A stretch of DNA of 64,000 nt from Marinactinospora thermotolerans DSM 45154 (GCF_900167435.1 NZ_FUWS01000001.1:373295-437294); one strand, 5' to 3'; shown: positions 27,706 to 37,499, counted from the first letter of the stretch. A program made the numbers and translations. Notes: a model not told the origin generated them from the sequence alone.

Positions 27706-28533
27706 TCACTGGCGGGGGTCGAAATCGATGCCCGCGGGCCGGGCCCGTTCCAGGGCCGATTCGAACACACCGTCCTTGAGGTCGAGCGTGGCGCTGCCGA
27801 AGTCGGCGGAGGTGAACCGGTCCCGGATGCCGGGGGGATATCCCTCCCAGCCGACGAGGTCCGGGTACTGCCACTGCCCGTAGTGGTTCTCCGGCGGGTC
27901 GTCGTGGGCCGCGGCGAACCGGAAGGCGTGGGTGCTCGCCCCGTCCTTGTGGTAGACGATCTTGGCGTGGGTCCCCTCCCAGCGGACCTGGGAGGCGGGT
28001 CTGGTGTGGTAGTCGCCGTGGGCCGACGCCGAGACGTAGTGGGCCTGTCCGTCCCTCACCCACACCACGACGTGCTCGAGGTCGTGCCGGTGGCCACAGC
28101 AGCCGGGCAGGGTCTGGTCCTTCTCGAAGTAGAGGGCGTACATGTAGGCGCACCAGCCGCTGTCGTCGCACCTGGAACGCGAGTAGGAGTTGGTGTTGTC
28201 GAGATCGGACTGGTCGCGGCAGTTCCCGTTGAGGGCCCCCGAGGTGTTGAGACCCCCATTGAGGGTCCCGTCGGGACCGATGGCCGGGGTCGGGTAACAG
28301 CCGTCGGTGTCGTAATCGAAGGCCGGTTGCCACTTCCGGTCGGCCTCGGGCGCGTTGGCGGGAAGTGCCGGGGGTGGTGCGGCGAAAGCGGGAGACGCCG
28401 GAACCAGGACGAGCAGGGCGGCGACGACGAGAGAACGCGCGAAAAGGAAACGGCCGCGACGCCCTCCCCCCTTTCCACCTCGGCCTTTTCCGGAAATCGA
28501 CACGTGCGCGTTTCCGCGCTCGGAATCGGGCAT
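27706..28533 (-). CDS. Secreted NPP1 (necrosis-inducing, NLP-like) protein
   Basis: A 275-residue secreted protein. A basic N-terminus (GKGRGGKGGGRRGR) is followed by a hydrophobic signal (LVVAALLVLVPASPAFA) with a cut near residue 51. The mature part includes the family heptapeptide GHRHDLE at 147-153 (consensus GHRHDWE; here Trp is replaced by Leu) and HVVVWV, and several cysteines that may form disulfides. NLP proteins bind divalent cations and, in plant pathogens, damage plant membranes. In soil actinomycetes the role is unknown. AAGGG precedes the ATG. Confidence 0.88.
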   Translation of the reverse strand: MPDSERGNAHVSISGKGRGGKGGGRRGRFLFARSLVVAALLVLVPASPAFAAPPPALPANAPEADRKWQPAFDYDTDGCYPTPAIGPDGTLNGGLNTSGALNGNCRDQSDLDNTNSYSRSRCDDSGWCAYMYALYFEKDQTLPGCCGHRHDLEHVVVWVRDGQAHYVSASAHGDYHTRPASQVRWEGTHAKIVYHKDGASTHAFRFAAAHDDPPENHYGQWQYPDLVGWEGYPPGIRDRFTSADFGSATLDLKDGVFESALERARPAGIDFDPRQ

Positions 28534-29289
28534 GGGGGAACCCTTCGATTCGTGACGTTGGCGGTCGCACCGCCACCCCCGCTCCTGCGGACGGGGCGGC
28601 CCCGCCCTCGTCACACGGGGTGGCGGGGTCTGGCATTCATGGCGCGCGGCGAGAAGGGAGGGGGTGACCCGTTCCGCCTCTTCGACCTCCACGCGAGGAC
28701 GGTCGCCGATTTTCCGGTACGGTCGAGCAGACTAATGACCCGACGCGGTCGTTTCAAGACCGATTTTCTTCGATCAGACCCGCCAGGGCATTTCGTTGAA
28801 CTCCCCGTTATCCCGCTGAAATGGCTCCGGAAACAGCGCGTGTCGAATTCGCGCTTTCCGTCGCCCGCCGCTTCGGCCGCGGATTGCCCGACCTTCCGGG
28901 AACGACCGGGGAACAGGACCCGCCTTCCGCGGCCGTAAGCGTCGCGCGGGAAGAGAGCGGGCAGACGCGGCGGCCCGGCGACGCCTCCTCTCACGACCGG
29001 ACCCCGGCCAGGCCCCCGGCCGCGAGAGGGCCGCGCGCCTGGCCGGCCAGGGCGGGGAACACCCCCGGCCTCAGCGGAGAGACGGAGCATGCCGGGGAGG
29101 GAGACCACCTCTCCGACGGACGGCCGCGGGTCCACGCGGCACGGTGGACCGGATCCGGGGCGCGGGACCGGAGCCGCCCACGGAAAAGTTACCGGCAGGT
29201 TACTTACCGCGCCGGGTGGAGCACCGTCAGTATCTCCCCCAGGCGCCCTCCCCCGTTCCCCCGATCGGGCGCCCACAGAGGAGATGCGC
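28534..29289. other. Divergent intergenic region between two secreted-protein genes
   Basis: This 756-bp region is AT-richer than its surroundings, especially 28690-28870, and must hold the promoters of both the NPP1 gene and the SGNH hydrolase gene. No coding frame looks real. Two GTTAC repeats near 29188-29202 (AAGTTACCGGCAGGTTACTT) could be a regulator site. Confidence 0.5.
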
Positions 29290-30183
29290 ATGTCCCTCGA
29301 CGCAACATCCCCCGCCGCCTCCCGCCGTGGCCCGGCCCCGCGCCTGCTCGCCCGCGCCGTGGCCGTACTCGGTGCCGCCGCGCTCACGACCACCCTGCTG
29401 GGGGTCTCCCCGGCGCGGGCCGCCCAGGACGTCGACTACGTCGCGCTCGGCGACTCCTTCACCTCCGGGCCGGGAATCCAGCCCGTCGCCGACGCCGCCT
29501 GTCAACGCTCGGCCGTCAACTACCCGCACCTGGTCGCCGAGGACCTGGGCGTGGCCTCGTTCACCGACATGAGCTGCGGCGGCGCGGTCATCGACGACCT
29601 GCGGACCCCGCAGCACTCGGGGACGACCGCGCAGTTCGACGCGCTGACGCCTGAGACCGACCTGGTCACCGTCGGCATCGGCGGAAACGACTTCGGCTTC
29701 ATCGAGGTCCTCACCACCTGCGCCGCCCTCAGCCTGAGCGATCCGCGGAACAACCCGTGCGAGGACCACTACGGAGACGAACTGCACCAGCGCGTCGAGG
29801 AGCTGCGTCCGCGGCTCGCCGAGGTCTACGCCGAGATCGGCGAGCGCAGCCCCAACGCCGAGGTGTACGTGGTCGGCTACCTGCACCTGTTCTCCGACTG
29901 GGCGTGCTGGCCCGCGGTCCCCATCGCCTACGGCGACACGCCCTACCTCAGCGGGGTGCAGACCGCGCTGAACGCGATGATCGCCGAGGAGGCCGAGCGG
30001 GCCGGCGCCACCTACGTGGACGTCTACGAGCGCGGGCACGGCATGTGCGACCTCTCCCGCAACCGCTGGGTGGAGGGGGTCTTCGCGACGAACGGGGTGG
30101 CGCCGGTGCACCCCAACGCGCGAGGCATGTCGGCCACCGCCGACCGTGTCGTCGCCGCGACCGGAGCGGTTCCCGCCGTGTGA
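29290..30183 (+). CDS. Secreted SGNH/GDSL-type esterase or lipase
   Basis: A 297-residue exported hydrolase. The signal peptide ends at SPARA near residue 44. Block I holds the nucleophile (ALGDSFTSGPG, Ser56), block III is IGGNDFGF, and block V holds the catalytic His in VHPNARGM. Paired cysteines (DAACQRS, DMSCGGA, TTCAAL, NPCEDH) point to disulfides as in the Streptomyces GDSL lipases. It likely cleaves lipid or acetyl esters outside the cell. GAGGAG is 6 nt upstream of the chosen ATG. Confidence 0.92.
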   Translation: MSLDATSPAASRRGPAPRLLARAVAVLGAAALTTTLLGVSPARAAQDVDYVALGDSFTSGPGIQPVADAACQRSAVNYPHLVAEDLGVASFTDMSCGGAVIDDLRTPQHSGTTAQFDALTPETDLVTVGIGGNDFGFIEVLTTCAALSLSDPRNNPCEDHYGDELHQRVEELRPRLAEVYAEIGERSPNAEVYVVGYLHLFSDWACWPAVPIAYGDTPYLSGVQTALNAMIAEEAERAGATYVDVYERGHGMCDLSRNRWVEGVFATNGVAPVHPNARGMSATADRVVAATGAVPAV

Positions 30184-30989
30184 CCCCCGCTCCCCGGCGT
30201 GCGCGGGCGGGTGGCCGTGCCGACAGAACGGCCACCCGCCCCGCCGGCCGGCTCGCCCACGCCGGAGCGGCCGCGTTTCCGGCCGGATCGGATGTCTCAG
30301 GGCAGCGCCGCGAGGATCCGGCCACCGTGGAAACAGCGGAAAGCGGCGTCCAGGTCCCTACCGGGACGGCCGGACATGGGGGCGCGAGTCCGCCGGGTGG
30401 CCCCGCGCGGGTCGGCCATCGAGGCGCGGTCCGGCAGCGTGGCCGTCGCCTCGGCCACGATCAGGTCGGGCGGAGAGGGCGCGGCGACGGCGTCGATGAC
30501 CGCCACCGCCGGTGTCCTCCAGGCGTCCGGCGCCGCGCCGAGAGGACGGGAGCGAGGGCTCCGGCGACATCACCGCCGGCGGCCTGGCGGACCGGACCGC
30601 CTCACGGGAGTTCCGGTCGGCCCCCTCGTCGCCACGGTCCGTGGTCTCGACACCGGGGCCGATCGCGACGTCTCTCCTCGCCCCCGGTCGAGGACGGCCG
30701 CCTCACCCCGCTCACCCCGCCCAAGGGCGAAGGACCGGCCACCACTTCCCACCGTGCCGCCCCGGCCCCCTCCGGCGGCTACCGGCCGGCCCGCACGGCC
30801 GGGATCGGCCGCAGGGGGCACCCCTTCCCGGACCGTTCGTCGGCGGTGAGATGCTGGGAGGGCTTTTCAGCGGCGGCTCCCCGGACGGCACCGGGCCGGC
30901 CTCCGGCACGGCGTCCGGTCGTCGGGCGGGAGCGCTCGCCCAACCGGCCGGGGACGACAGCGGACCAGGCGAGGACGACGGCGCGACAC
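30184..30989. other. Intergenic region without a supported gene
   Basis: After the terminator hairpin, this 800-bp GC-rich region contains only overlapping frames without family resemblance or consistent codon bias. The last 100 bp should contain the GntR gene promoter. Confidence 0.5.
30205..30241 (+). terminator. Terminator after the SGNH hydrolase gene
   Basis: Perfect 14-bp arms (30205-30218 and 30228-30241) with a 9-nt loop begin 22 bp after the stop codon. Confidence 0.8.
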
Positions 30990-31661
30990 ATGAGTGTGAT
31001 GGACATCTACGAGCAGCTGCGGGCGGACATCCTGGCGGGCGCCATTCCCTTGGGGACGCCCCTGCGCGAGGTCGCCGTCGCCGAGCGCTTCGGCGTCTCG
31101 CGTACTCCCGTGCGCGAGGCGCTGCGCCGCCTCCAGCACGACCGGCTTCTGGAGGCGGGGGTTCGCGGCCTCCAGGTGCGCGCGCCGGGGCCCGAGGAGG
31201 TCGTGCAGATCTATGAGGCGCGCATCCTGCTGGAGGCCGAGGCCGCCCGGCAGGCGGCCGGCGCGCGCAGCGTGGCCGACCTCGCCCACCTTGAGGGGTT
31301 GCTCGCCCGCGACCAGGCGCTGGAGGATCCGGACGACGGCACCCGTGCCGCAACCAATCTGGAATTCCACGAGGCGGTCTGGCGGGCCACGCACAACCCC
31401 GTGCACATCGACCTGTTGCGGCGGCTGCCCGTCCACCTGGTGAGCACGCCCCGGTCCACCCTGTCGACCCCGGGACGCTGGGAGGCCGCGCTGGCCGAGC
31501 ACGCCCGCCTGCTCCGGGCCATCGCCGACCGTGACGCCGAGGCCGCCACGACGATCGCCCGCGACCACATGCGCACCGCCCGCGACATCCGGGTGCGCAT
31601 GCTGCGCGAGCAGGCGTCGTCCCTGCGCACCGCAAGGACGACGCCCCCTCCCGCCCGTTGA
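30990..31661 (+). CDS. GntR-family regulator, FadR/FCD subfamily
   Basis: A 223-residue regulator. The N-terminal winged HTH is seen in MDIYEQLRADILAGAIPLGT and LREVAVAERFGVSRTPVREA (the GntR signature). The C-terminal FCD domain (residues about 75-210) has LEFHEAVWRATHN and HARLLRAIADRDAEAATTIA, including the metal-ligand type histidines of this group. FadR-type regulators sense carboxylic acids. No Shine-Dalgarno is obvious; an alternative ATG lies three codons on. No metabolic operon follows, so the target is not evident. Confidence 0.9.
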   Translation: MSVMDIYEQLRADILAGAIPLGTPLREVAVAERFGVSRTPVREALRRLQHDRLLEAGVRGLQVRAPGPEEVVQIYEARILLEAEAARQAAGARSVADLAHLEGLLARDQALEDPDDGTRAATNLEFHEAVWRATHNPVHIDLLRRLPVHLVSTPRSTLSTPGRWEAALAEHARLLRAIADRDAEAATTIARDHMRTARDIRVRMLREQASSLRTARTTPPPAR

Positions 31662-31923
31662 CACGGCCCGCGACCGCGTTCCGCCCCTCCCCGGAAGCCG
31701 GCGTCCTGTGGCCGTCCCGGCCGGCGCTGCCCGTGGGCGACGCGGACCGGTAGCCTCGTGGCGCGGCCCGGACCACGGGAGGATCCATGACCAGACGTCG
31801 ACGTCCCCGAGGCTGGAAGGCGCGGAAGGACGCCCGTACCTCTCCGCTCCGGCCACGTGCCACCCTCCGGCGCGGTGACAGGGCCACGGACCGGGCGCAC
31901 GGCGTTCCTCTCAGGGACCCGGC

Positions 31924-32943
31924 GTGAGGTGGCGTGGGATCGGCTACGACGCGGGGGTCGCCTACACCCGCGACTTCTGTTCCCGCCCCCACTGGAGGCC
32001 CGAGGACGTCCGACGCGACCTCACCGCGATCCGTCACGAGCTGAACTGCAACGCCGTGACGATCATGTCCTCCGATCCGCGACGGCTGTTCGACGCCGGA
32101 CGTATGGCGCTCGATCTGGGCCTGTTCGCCTGGTTGCAGCCCCGCAGGTTCGACTCCCCCCGCCGGCACCTCGAAGCCGGCGTGCGCGAGGCCGCCCGCG
32201 CCGCCCACCGGCTCGACCCGCGTGGCCGTTCGGCGGGGGTGAACCTCGGATGCGAGTTGACGCTATCGGCGCGGGGCCTCCTGCCGGGCGGTTCGTTCGC
32301 GGGCAGGAGCAGGCTCCTGCCCTACCTGCTGTGGAGCAGGCCCCTCTACACCAGACGGCTCGACCGGCTCCTGTCCCGGCTGGCCGCGATCGCGCGGGAG
32401 GAGTTCGCCGGCCCGCTGACCTACGGCGCGGGTGACTGGGAGACGGTCGACTGGGCGTCGCTCGACGTCATCGGCCTGGACACCTACCGCGAGGAGCACA
32501 ACCGCGACGTCTACGGCGACCACATCGCCCAGCGCACGGGGCATGGCAGGCCCGTACTGGTCACCGAGTTCGGCTGCTGCGCCTATCGGGGCGCCGACCT
32601 GCGCGGCGCCGCGGGGTTCGACGTACTGGACGACCGTGGCTGCCCTCCCGTGATCCGCGGCGATCTCGTCCGGGACGAGGAGGCACAGGCCCAGTACCTG
32701 ATCGACTGCCTGCACACGTTCGAGCGGGCCGGCGTCGACGGCGCGTTCGTCTTCGTCTTCAGCGAGCCGATGCTGCGGCACCTCCCCGACGACCCACGCC
32801 ACGACGCCGACCTCGCCGGCTTCGGGATCGTGGCGGTCACCAGTGACGCGCGCGACCCCGATCAGGCCGAGACATGGCGTCCCAAGGCCGCCTACCACGC
32901 CCTGGCCCGCCACTACGGCCGGCTCGAGCGGGAGGGCCGCTGA
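31924..32943 (+). CDS. Glycoside-hydrolase-like TIM-barrel protein (often labelled abortive infection protein)
   Basis: A 339-residue protein resembling actinobacterial sequences carrying the label abortive infection protein, though its features are those of a clan-A TIM barrel: GIGYDAGVAYTRDF at strand 1, RHELNCNAVTIM, a Glu at 111 in NLGCELTLS (acid/base position) and a Glu at 215 in PVLVTEFGCC (nucleophile position). The C-terminus has AFVFVFSEP. There is no signal peptide, so it is probably cytoplasmic. The start is GTG. The sugar substrate and any link to phage defence are unknown. Confidence 0.72.
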   Translation: MRWRGIGYDAGVAYTRDFCSRPHWRPEDVRRDLTAIRHELNCNAVTIMSSDPRRLFDAGRMALDLGLFAWLQPRRFDSPRRHLEAGVREAARAAHRLDPRGRSAGVNLGCELTLSARGLLPGGSFAGRSRLLPYLLWSRPLYTRRLDRLLSRLAAIAREEFAGPLTYGAGDWETVDWASLDVIGLDTYREEHNRDVYGDHIAQRTGHGRPVLVTEFGCCAYRGADLRGAAGFDVLDDRGCPPVIRGDLVRDEEAQAQYLIDCLHTFERAGVDGAFVFVFSEPMLRHLPDDPRHDADLAGFGIVAVTSDARDPDQAETWRPKAAYHALARHYGRLEREGR

Positions 32944-33018
32944 GGTCCGGCCCCGGCCATCCGACGGCACCACACCACCGGACGGCCGGTCACCCGAGAT
33001 GACGAGGACGGGCGAAGA

Positions 33019-34245
33019 TCACGGGGTCGGTGTCTCCCGCACCGCCGGCCGCGCGCCTCCCGCGCGACCCCGGACCATCGCCCACGCCGCTCCCCCGACC
33101 ACGAGGGCACCGGCGACGAGCAGGGCACTGACCCACAACGGCGAACGCAGGCCATATCCCGCGGCGATGGCGATACCCCCCAGCCACGGCCCCGCCGCCG
33201 CGCCGACGTTGAGCGACGCCGTGGCGAAGCCTCCCCCCAGGGTCGGCGCGTCGGAGGCCGCGTAGAGGACCTGGGAGATCAGCGTGCCGCCCACCGCGAA
33301 CGACAGCGTTCCCTGTACCAAGGCGAGGGCCACCACCACGGCGGGGATGGACGCGGCCAGGGCGAAGACGACCCATCCGAGCAGCAGCGCGACTCCCCCG
33401 CCGACCAGCAGCGGCAACGGTCTGGTGTCGGAGAGGCGCCCAGCGGTGCGAACCCCCAGGAAGGAGCCCACACCGAACAGGGCGAGCAGGGCCGCGACCC
33501 ACGCGGAGCCGATGCCGGCCACGTCCGTCACGATCGGGGCGAGATAGGTGAACGTGCAGAAGGTCGCCCCGTTGACCAGCGCGCCCAGCACGAGCGTCAC
33601 CAGCAGCCGGGGACGCCGCAGCGTCCCCAGTTCCGTCGCGACGCTGGGACGTCCTGCCGGGGCCGGGTTCCCGGTCTTCCCCGCGGGAACCGACGTCACG
33701 ACCGCGACGAGCGCGGGCAGGGAGACCAGCGCGACCGCCCAGAAGGCCGAGCGCCAGCCGAGGAGTTCACCGAGGAGCGCGCCCGCGGGGACTCCGGCGA
33801 CGCACGCGATCGTGGTGCCGCCGAGCAGGACGGCCAGCGCCCGCCCCTTCGCGTTCGGCGGCACCAACGCGGTCGCGGTCGCCAGCCCCACCGCCATGAA
33901 CCCGGCGTTGGCCAGGGCGGCGAGGACGCGGGTGGTCATGAGGACCCCGAAATCGGTGGTCACCGCGCCGAGGACGTGGACCAGCGCGAAGACCGCGAGG
34001 AAGACGGTCAGGGACGAACGGCGCGGCCAGCGTCGGCTCATGAGGGCCATCAACGGCGCCCCCACGGCCATGCCGACCGCGAACGCCGAGGTCAACAAGC
34101 CTGCGTCGGACAAGGGGACCCGCATGTCGGTGGATATGTCGGCGACGAGGCCGGCGAGCATGAACTCCGAGGTCCCCTGGGCGAAGACCGCCAGGGCCAG
34201 CAGGTAGACGGTGGGTGGCATCGAGGGTGTTCGTCTGCGTCGCAT
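33019..34245 (-). CDS. MFS efflux transporter, Cmx/CmrA (chloramphenicol exporter) type
   Basis: A 408-residue 12-helix MFS protein. The opening YLLALAVFAQGTSEFMLAGL, the GAPLMALMSRRWPRRSS loop 2-3 motif and VLLGGTTIACVAGVPAGALL are very close to the Cmx/CmrA chloramphenicol exporters of Corynebacterium, Rhodococcus and Streptomyces. It exports drugs by proton antiport in the cytoplasmic membrane; chloramphenicol is likely but not proven. GGAG lies ahead of the ATG at 34245. A long GC-rich leader with a hairpin lies upstream. Confidence 0.85.
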   Translation of the reverse strand: MRRRRTPSMPPTVYLLALAVFAQGTSEFMLAGLVADISTDMRVPLSDAGLLTSAFAVGMAVGAPLMALMSRRWPRRSSLTVFLAVFALVHVLGAVTTDFGVLMTTRVLAALANAGFMAVGLATATALVPPNAKGRALAVLLGGTTIACVAGVPAGALLGELLGWRSAFWAVALVSLPALVAVVTSVPAGKTGNPAPAGRPSVATELGTLRRPRLLVTLVLGALVNGATFCTFTYLAPIVTDVAGIGSAWVAALLALFGVGSFLGVRTAGRLSDTRPLPLLVGGGVALLLGWVVFALAASIPAVVVALALVQGTLSFAVGGTLISQVLYAASDAPTLGGGFATASLNVGAAAGPWLGGIAIAAGYGLRSPLWVSALLVAGALVVGGAAWAMVRGRAGGARPAVRETPTP

Positions 34246-34826
34246 GTGGGCTCCATGAGATGACTGGTCGAAACCGGTGCTGCGAGCCACCGGCCACACG
34301 GACCCACACCGCGAGGCGCACGCGCGCGGGCGCACCCTCCACCGCCGGACAGCGGGAGGGAGCACCGGAGAACAGCGCGTGCGCGAGAATGACGAAGAGC
34401 GCGCGAGACAGCGCGCGACGAATGTCGAAGGCGGCGACAGGGGCCACCGGGTGACCGGTGGCTAGCCTCTGGACGCCTCAGGACTCGACATGGGGGCAGC
34501 CTATCAAAGCGGCCCACGCGCGGGCCCGGCCCCGTGGGCCGGGCCTCGCCGCCGGATCCGGGGAGCCTCCCCGAGGATCGGGGACGGACGCCCCGTCGTA
34601 GCGGCGAGAGCCCCCGCCCCGCCCGGACCCGCTCGGCACCGACAGTCTGCTCGGCGGACGGCTCCACGCGGAAACCCTCCGGCCCCTGCGCCTCCTCCCC
34701 GCCTCGGGTGCCGCTGCGAGGCCGCGCGGCCGTTCACGGTCGCCGGCCGACGACTCCGGCACGGGGCGCGGACCTTCGCGCGTGTCCTGGACGCGGGACC
34801 GGGACACGCGCGGTCGTGGGCCGGTC
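34246..34826. other. Leader/promoter region of the MFS gene and P450 3' flank
   Basis: 581 bp without a supported gene. The segment nearest the MFS gene could hold an attenuator, as known for some chloramphenicol exporters, but I found no convincing leader peptide ending near the start codon. Confidence 0.45.
34443..34462. promoter_or_regulatory. 8-bp inverted repeat about 200 bp upstream of the MFS gene
   Basis: GCCACCGG (34443-34450) and CCGGTGGC (34455-34462) form a perfect stem with a GTGA loop. It could be an operator or a leader hairpin. Confidence 0.4.
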
Positions 34827-36020
34827 TCATAGAGGACGGGTGCGGGCCGGCAACCGGCGCGGATGGTTCATGATCGGGCTGGTGGAGGAGGGCCCCAGAT
34901 CCTCATCGGTTCCCTCCAGGCGCAGGTCGGGGAAGCGGTGGAAGAGCGCGGGAAGCGCCTCGCCGAGTTCCAGCCGGGCCAGGGGCGCCCCCAGGCACAT
35001 GTGGACCCCGTGGCCGAAGGCCAGGTGCCCGCGTCCGGCGCGGGTGACGTCGAACCGGTCGGGGGCGTCCCAGGCCGCGGGATCGCGGTTGGCGGCGGAG
35101 TAGGCGAGGAGGATGGGGTCTCCCGCGGGGATTCCCACACCCCCGATCTCCACATCGCGCGCGGGAAAGACCGCCGGCAGCAGGGCGACGCTGGTGTCCC
35201 AGCGCAGGATCTCCTCGACGGCCCTCTTCCATGAGGCACGGCCGCCGCGCAGCAGTTCGAGTTGGTCGGGGTGGGTGAGGAGGGCGCGTATCCCGTTGGT
35301 GAGGGCTCCCATCGTCGTCTCGAAGCCGGCCACGACGAGCAGGTAGAGGTTGTCGACGAGCTCGTGCTCGGCGATCCGGCCGTCACGGTCGCACGCCGCC
35401 ACCAGCACGCTGGTCAAGTCGTCGCCGGGAGCCTCGCGCTTGCCGCCGGCCAGGTCGCCGAGGAAGGCACGGGCGTCGTCGTCGACCGTGGGATCTCCGG
35501 AGAAGACCCGGGTGGTGATGTCGCCCATGAACGGTGCCCGTCCCTTGTCCACGCCGAGGAGCTCGCAGATGATCTGGACCGGCAGCGGCCAGGCGAACTC
35601 GGCCTTGAGGTCGATGCGGCCGGGCCGGTCGAGACGGCGCAACAGGTCGGCGATGATCTCCCGCACGCGGGGACGGAGCCGTTCGATCCGGCCGGAGGTG
35701 AAGGCCGCCTGGAGGACCGAACGGGCACGACGGTGGTCGGTCCCGTTGGAGGCGGCCATGCTCTCGACGCCCGCGAGCATCCCGACGAGCGGGTGCGCGC
35801 GGTCGGCCTCTCCCGTCGCCAGGGCCCGCCAGTTACGCCATCCGCGGACGAACGTGACCGGGTCGGCCAGGACCTGACGCAGTTCGGTGTAGCTGGTGAC
35901 GGCCCAGACCGCGAGTCCTCCGGGAAGGATGATCCGGGCCACCGGGCCCGCGGCGCGCAGTCTCGTCCGGATATCCGGGGAGTCGAGGTCGAGGTCGTCC
36001 AACTGGACGGAATGTGCCAT
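34827..36020 (-). CDS. Cytochrome P450 (bacterial class I)
   Basis: A 397-residue soluble P450. The I-helix oxygen-activation motif AGFETT is at 231-236, the K-helix ExxR in EEILR at 269-273, and the heme-thiolate loop FGHGVHMCLG at 335-344 with Cys342 as ligand. GGAGG precedes the ATG. No ferredoxin or reductase gene is adjacent, so it depends on partners elsewhere. It is transcribed towards the MFS gene, 581 bp apart, and has a long AT-rich region upstream. The substrate is unknown. Confidence 0.95.
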   Translation of the reverse strand: MAHSVQLDDLDLDSPDIRTRLRAAGPVARIILPGGLAVWAVTSYTELRQVLADPVTFVRGWRNWRALATGEADRAHPLVGMLAGVESMAASNGTDHRRARSVLQAAFTSGRIERLRPRVREIIADLLRRLDRPGRIDLKAEFAWPLPVQIICELLGVDKGRAPFMGDITTRVFSGDPTVDDDARAFLGDLAGGKREAPGDDLTSVLVAACDRDGRIAEHELVDNLYLLVVAGFETTMGALTNGIRALLTHPDQLELLRGGRASWKRAVEEILRWDTSVALLPAVFPARDVEIGGVGIPAGDPILLAYSAANRDPAAWDAPDRFDVTRAGRGHLAFGHGVHMCLGAPLARLELGEALPALFHRFPDLRLEGTDEDLGPSSTSPIMNHPRRLPARTRPL

Positions 36021-37408
36021 GCGGAAACCTCCTGGGTGAGCGAATGAGGTGGGAGCACGGTTCTGAGACGGCGGACTGGGAGGAGCGCTCGAACCAGGGC
36101 GCGCCAAGAGGGCCGGGTGGCCATGGGGCCGGGGCCGGCTCGGGCGAAGAGCGGACGGAGCCGAGGGCGCGGATCTGTCGAAGGCCGCGCGGTGGGGGCC
36201 TGCGAGGGCGGAGGATCGGGGTCCGCCCAGAGCGGCACCGGTGCCAGGCGGGGCCTCGGGGCGACGCCGGTCAGGCCGCGCCGAAGACCTCGGTCCGAAC
36301 GAGCCCGAGGGGCCTCGGCCACCGCCCTCCTCAGGGGTCCGGAGGCGACAGGGCCGCCGGCGTCGACGGGCGGGGCCGGTAGACGCGCCTTCCCACCGGG
36401 GCGCCGGTCGTGCTCGCGGAACAGAACGCCCCACCCCCGAAGGGACGGACGGGAGGACCGCCGAGCAGCGGAAGGAATTCGTCGGGAGTCATGTGGGGGA
36501 CCGGCAGCCGAGAAAGCGCGCGCCGCGCTTCTCACGCCATGGAGAAAAAGGCATGGGGCATCGGTGTTTCAAACGCGAAAACGACATGAAGGAGAAAACC
36601 GCGAGAACACATGTCCCGAAGTCCCTGATGTGACATGGGAAGAACAATCGTCCGCCATGGGGCGAGGAACACGGGATCCCGCCCTCGATAATTCACCCGG
36701 TTCCTGTCAGGCCGGCGGGGTCCGTCGCAAAAACCGACGGAGGTCGCCCGTCCACCTTCGGGGGTTCCGGATATCGGCATCCCGCCAGGCGGGACGTTGT
36801 CCCGTCCTCGCCGGCAGGCCCGTGGAGCGACCGTCCGCCAGGGGATGGCGCCCGTTCCGTTACACGAGGAGATCAGATAACACGTCGGACCTTTGACGCT
36901 GTTTTCATACCAACGATTTTAGGGAGATAAACCAATCGGACAAACAGGGATGATCGAAGGGCGACGGGACCCCGCTTCCCGAAACAGGAGTGAGGTATGG
37001 TGCCAAAACTCGTCGCGGAAACGGAGTGATCCCAAGACGGATAGGGCGCGCCGATTCTCATGGACACGGGAGAGGCCGAAGCCGACAGGGCCTCTCGTCT
37101 CCGGCACCGGATTCGCCCCTCTCGCCTGGATGAGGTGGACCGCCGCGCTCTTCCCCTCCCTCCGGGCCCGCCCACATCACCCTCGCGCCCGCGATGGCCG
37201 CCAGGACGGGCGCCCACCAGGACAGAGACGGGGTGCCGGGCGACGCGCCGTCCCCTCCTCCCCTGCGCGCCCCTCCCCTGTTCGTCTCCGCGCCCGCGAC
37301 ACCGGCGACGAGACCGCCCCATCCGGCTTGGGCCGACACTCCACGCGACGTCGAGGCACGAGGGCGATCACGCGGGACGCCACGCCTCGACGATACGGAA
37401 AACCTGCG

Positions 37409-37423
37409 GTTATCGGCGATAAC
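37409..37423. promoter_or_regulatory. Perfect palindrome in the SDR promoter (site 1)
   Basis: GTTATC-GGC-GATAAC is a perfect inverted repeat in an AT-rich segment about 80 bp ahead of the SDR start codon. Confidence 0.5.
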
Positions 37424-37450
37424 AATATTTTCCTTGCACCGATAATGTAG

Positions 37451-37479
37451 CGGTGATAGCGTCATGATCGTTATCACCG
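37451..37479. promoter_or_regulatory. Inverted repeat at the SDR start (site 2)
   Basis: CGGTGATA (37451-37458) and TATCACCG (37472-37479) form perfect 8-bp arms 13 bp apart, ending about 20 bp ahead of the chosen ATG. Together with site 1 this suggests tight repression of the SDR gene. Both sites share GATAA/TTATC half-sites. Confidence 0.55.
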
Positions 37480-37499
37480 AAAGGGAAGGGGACGATCCC

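Larger units (their letters stand above)
36021..37499. other. Long gene-poor region between the P450 and SDR genes
   Basis: About 1.48 kb with no frame I can support. GC content drops markedly from 36530 to 36700 and 36880 to 37060, and again at 37400-37480. Short frames exist in these parts but lack ribosome sites, family resemblance or the codon bias of neighbours. It may be a decayed insertion or a large regulatory region. Confidence 0.5.

Noticed and set aside
30297..30506. Minus-strand 69-codon frame (AVIDAVAAPSPPDLIVAEATA...)
   Set aside because: Although its start looks protein-like, there is no ribosome site, no family match, and similar frames overlap on the other strand.
34246..34500. 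Leader peptide/attenuator for the Cmx-type exporter
   Set aside because: No short frame with its own ribosome site and a hairpin masking the MFS start could be found by eye.
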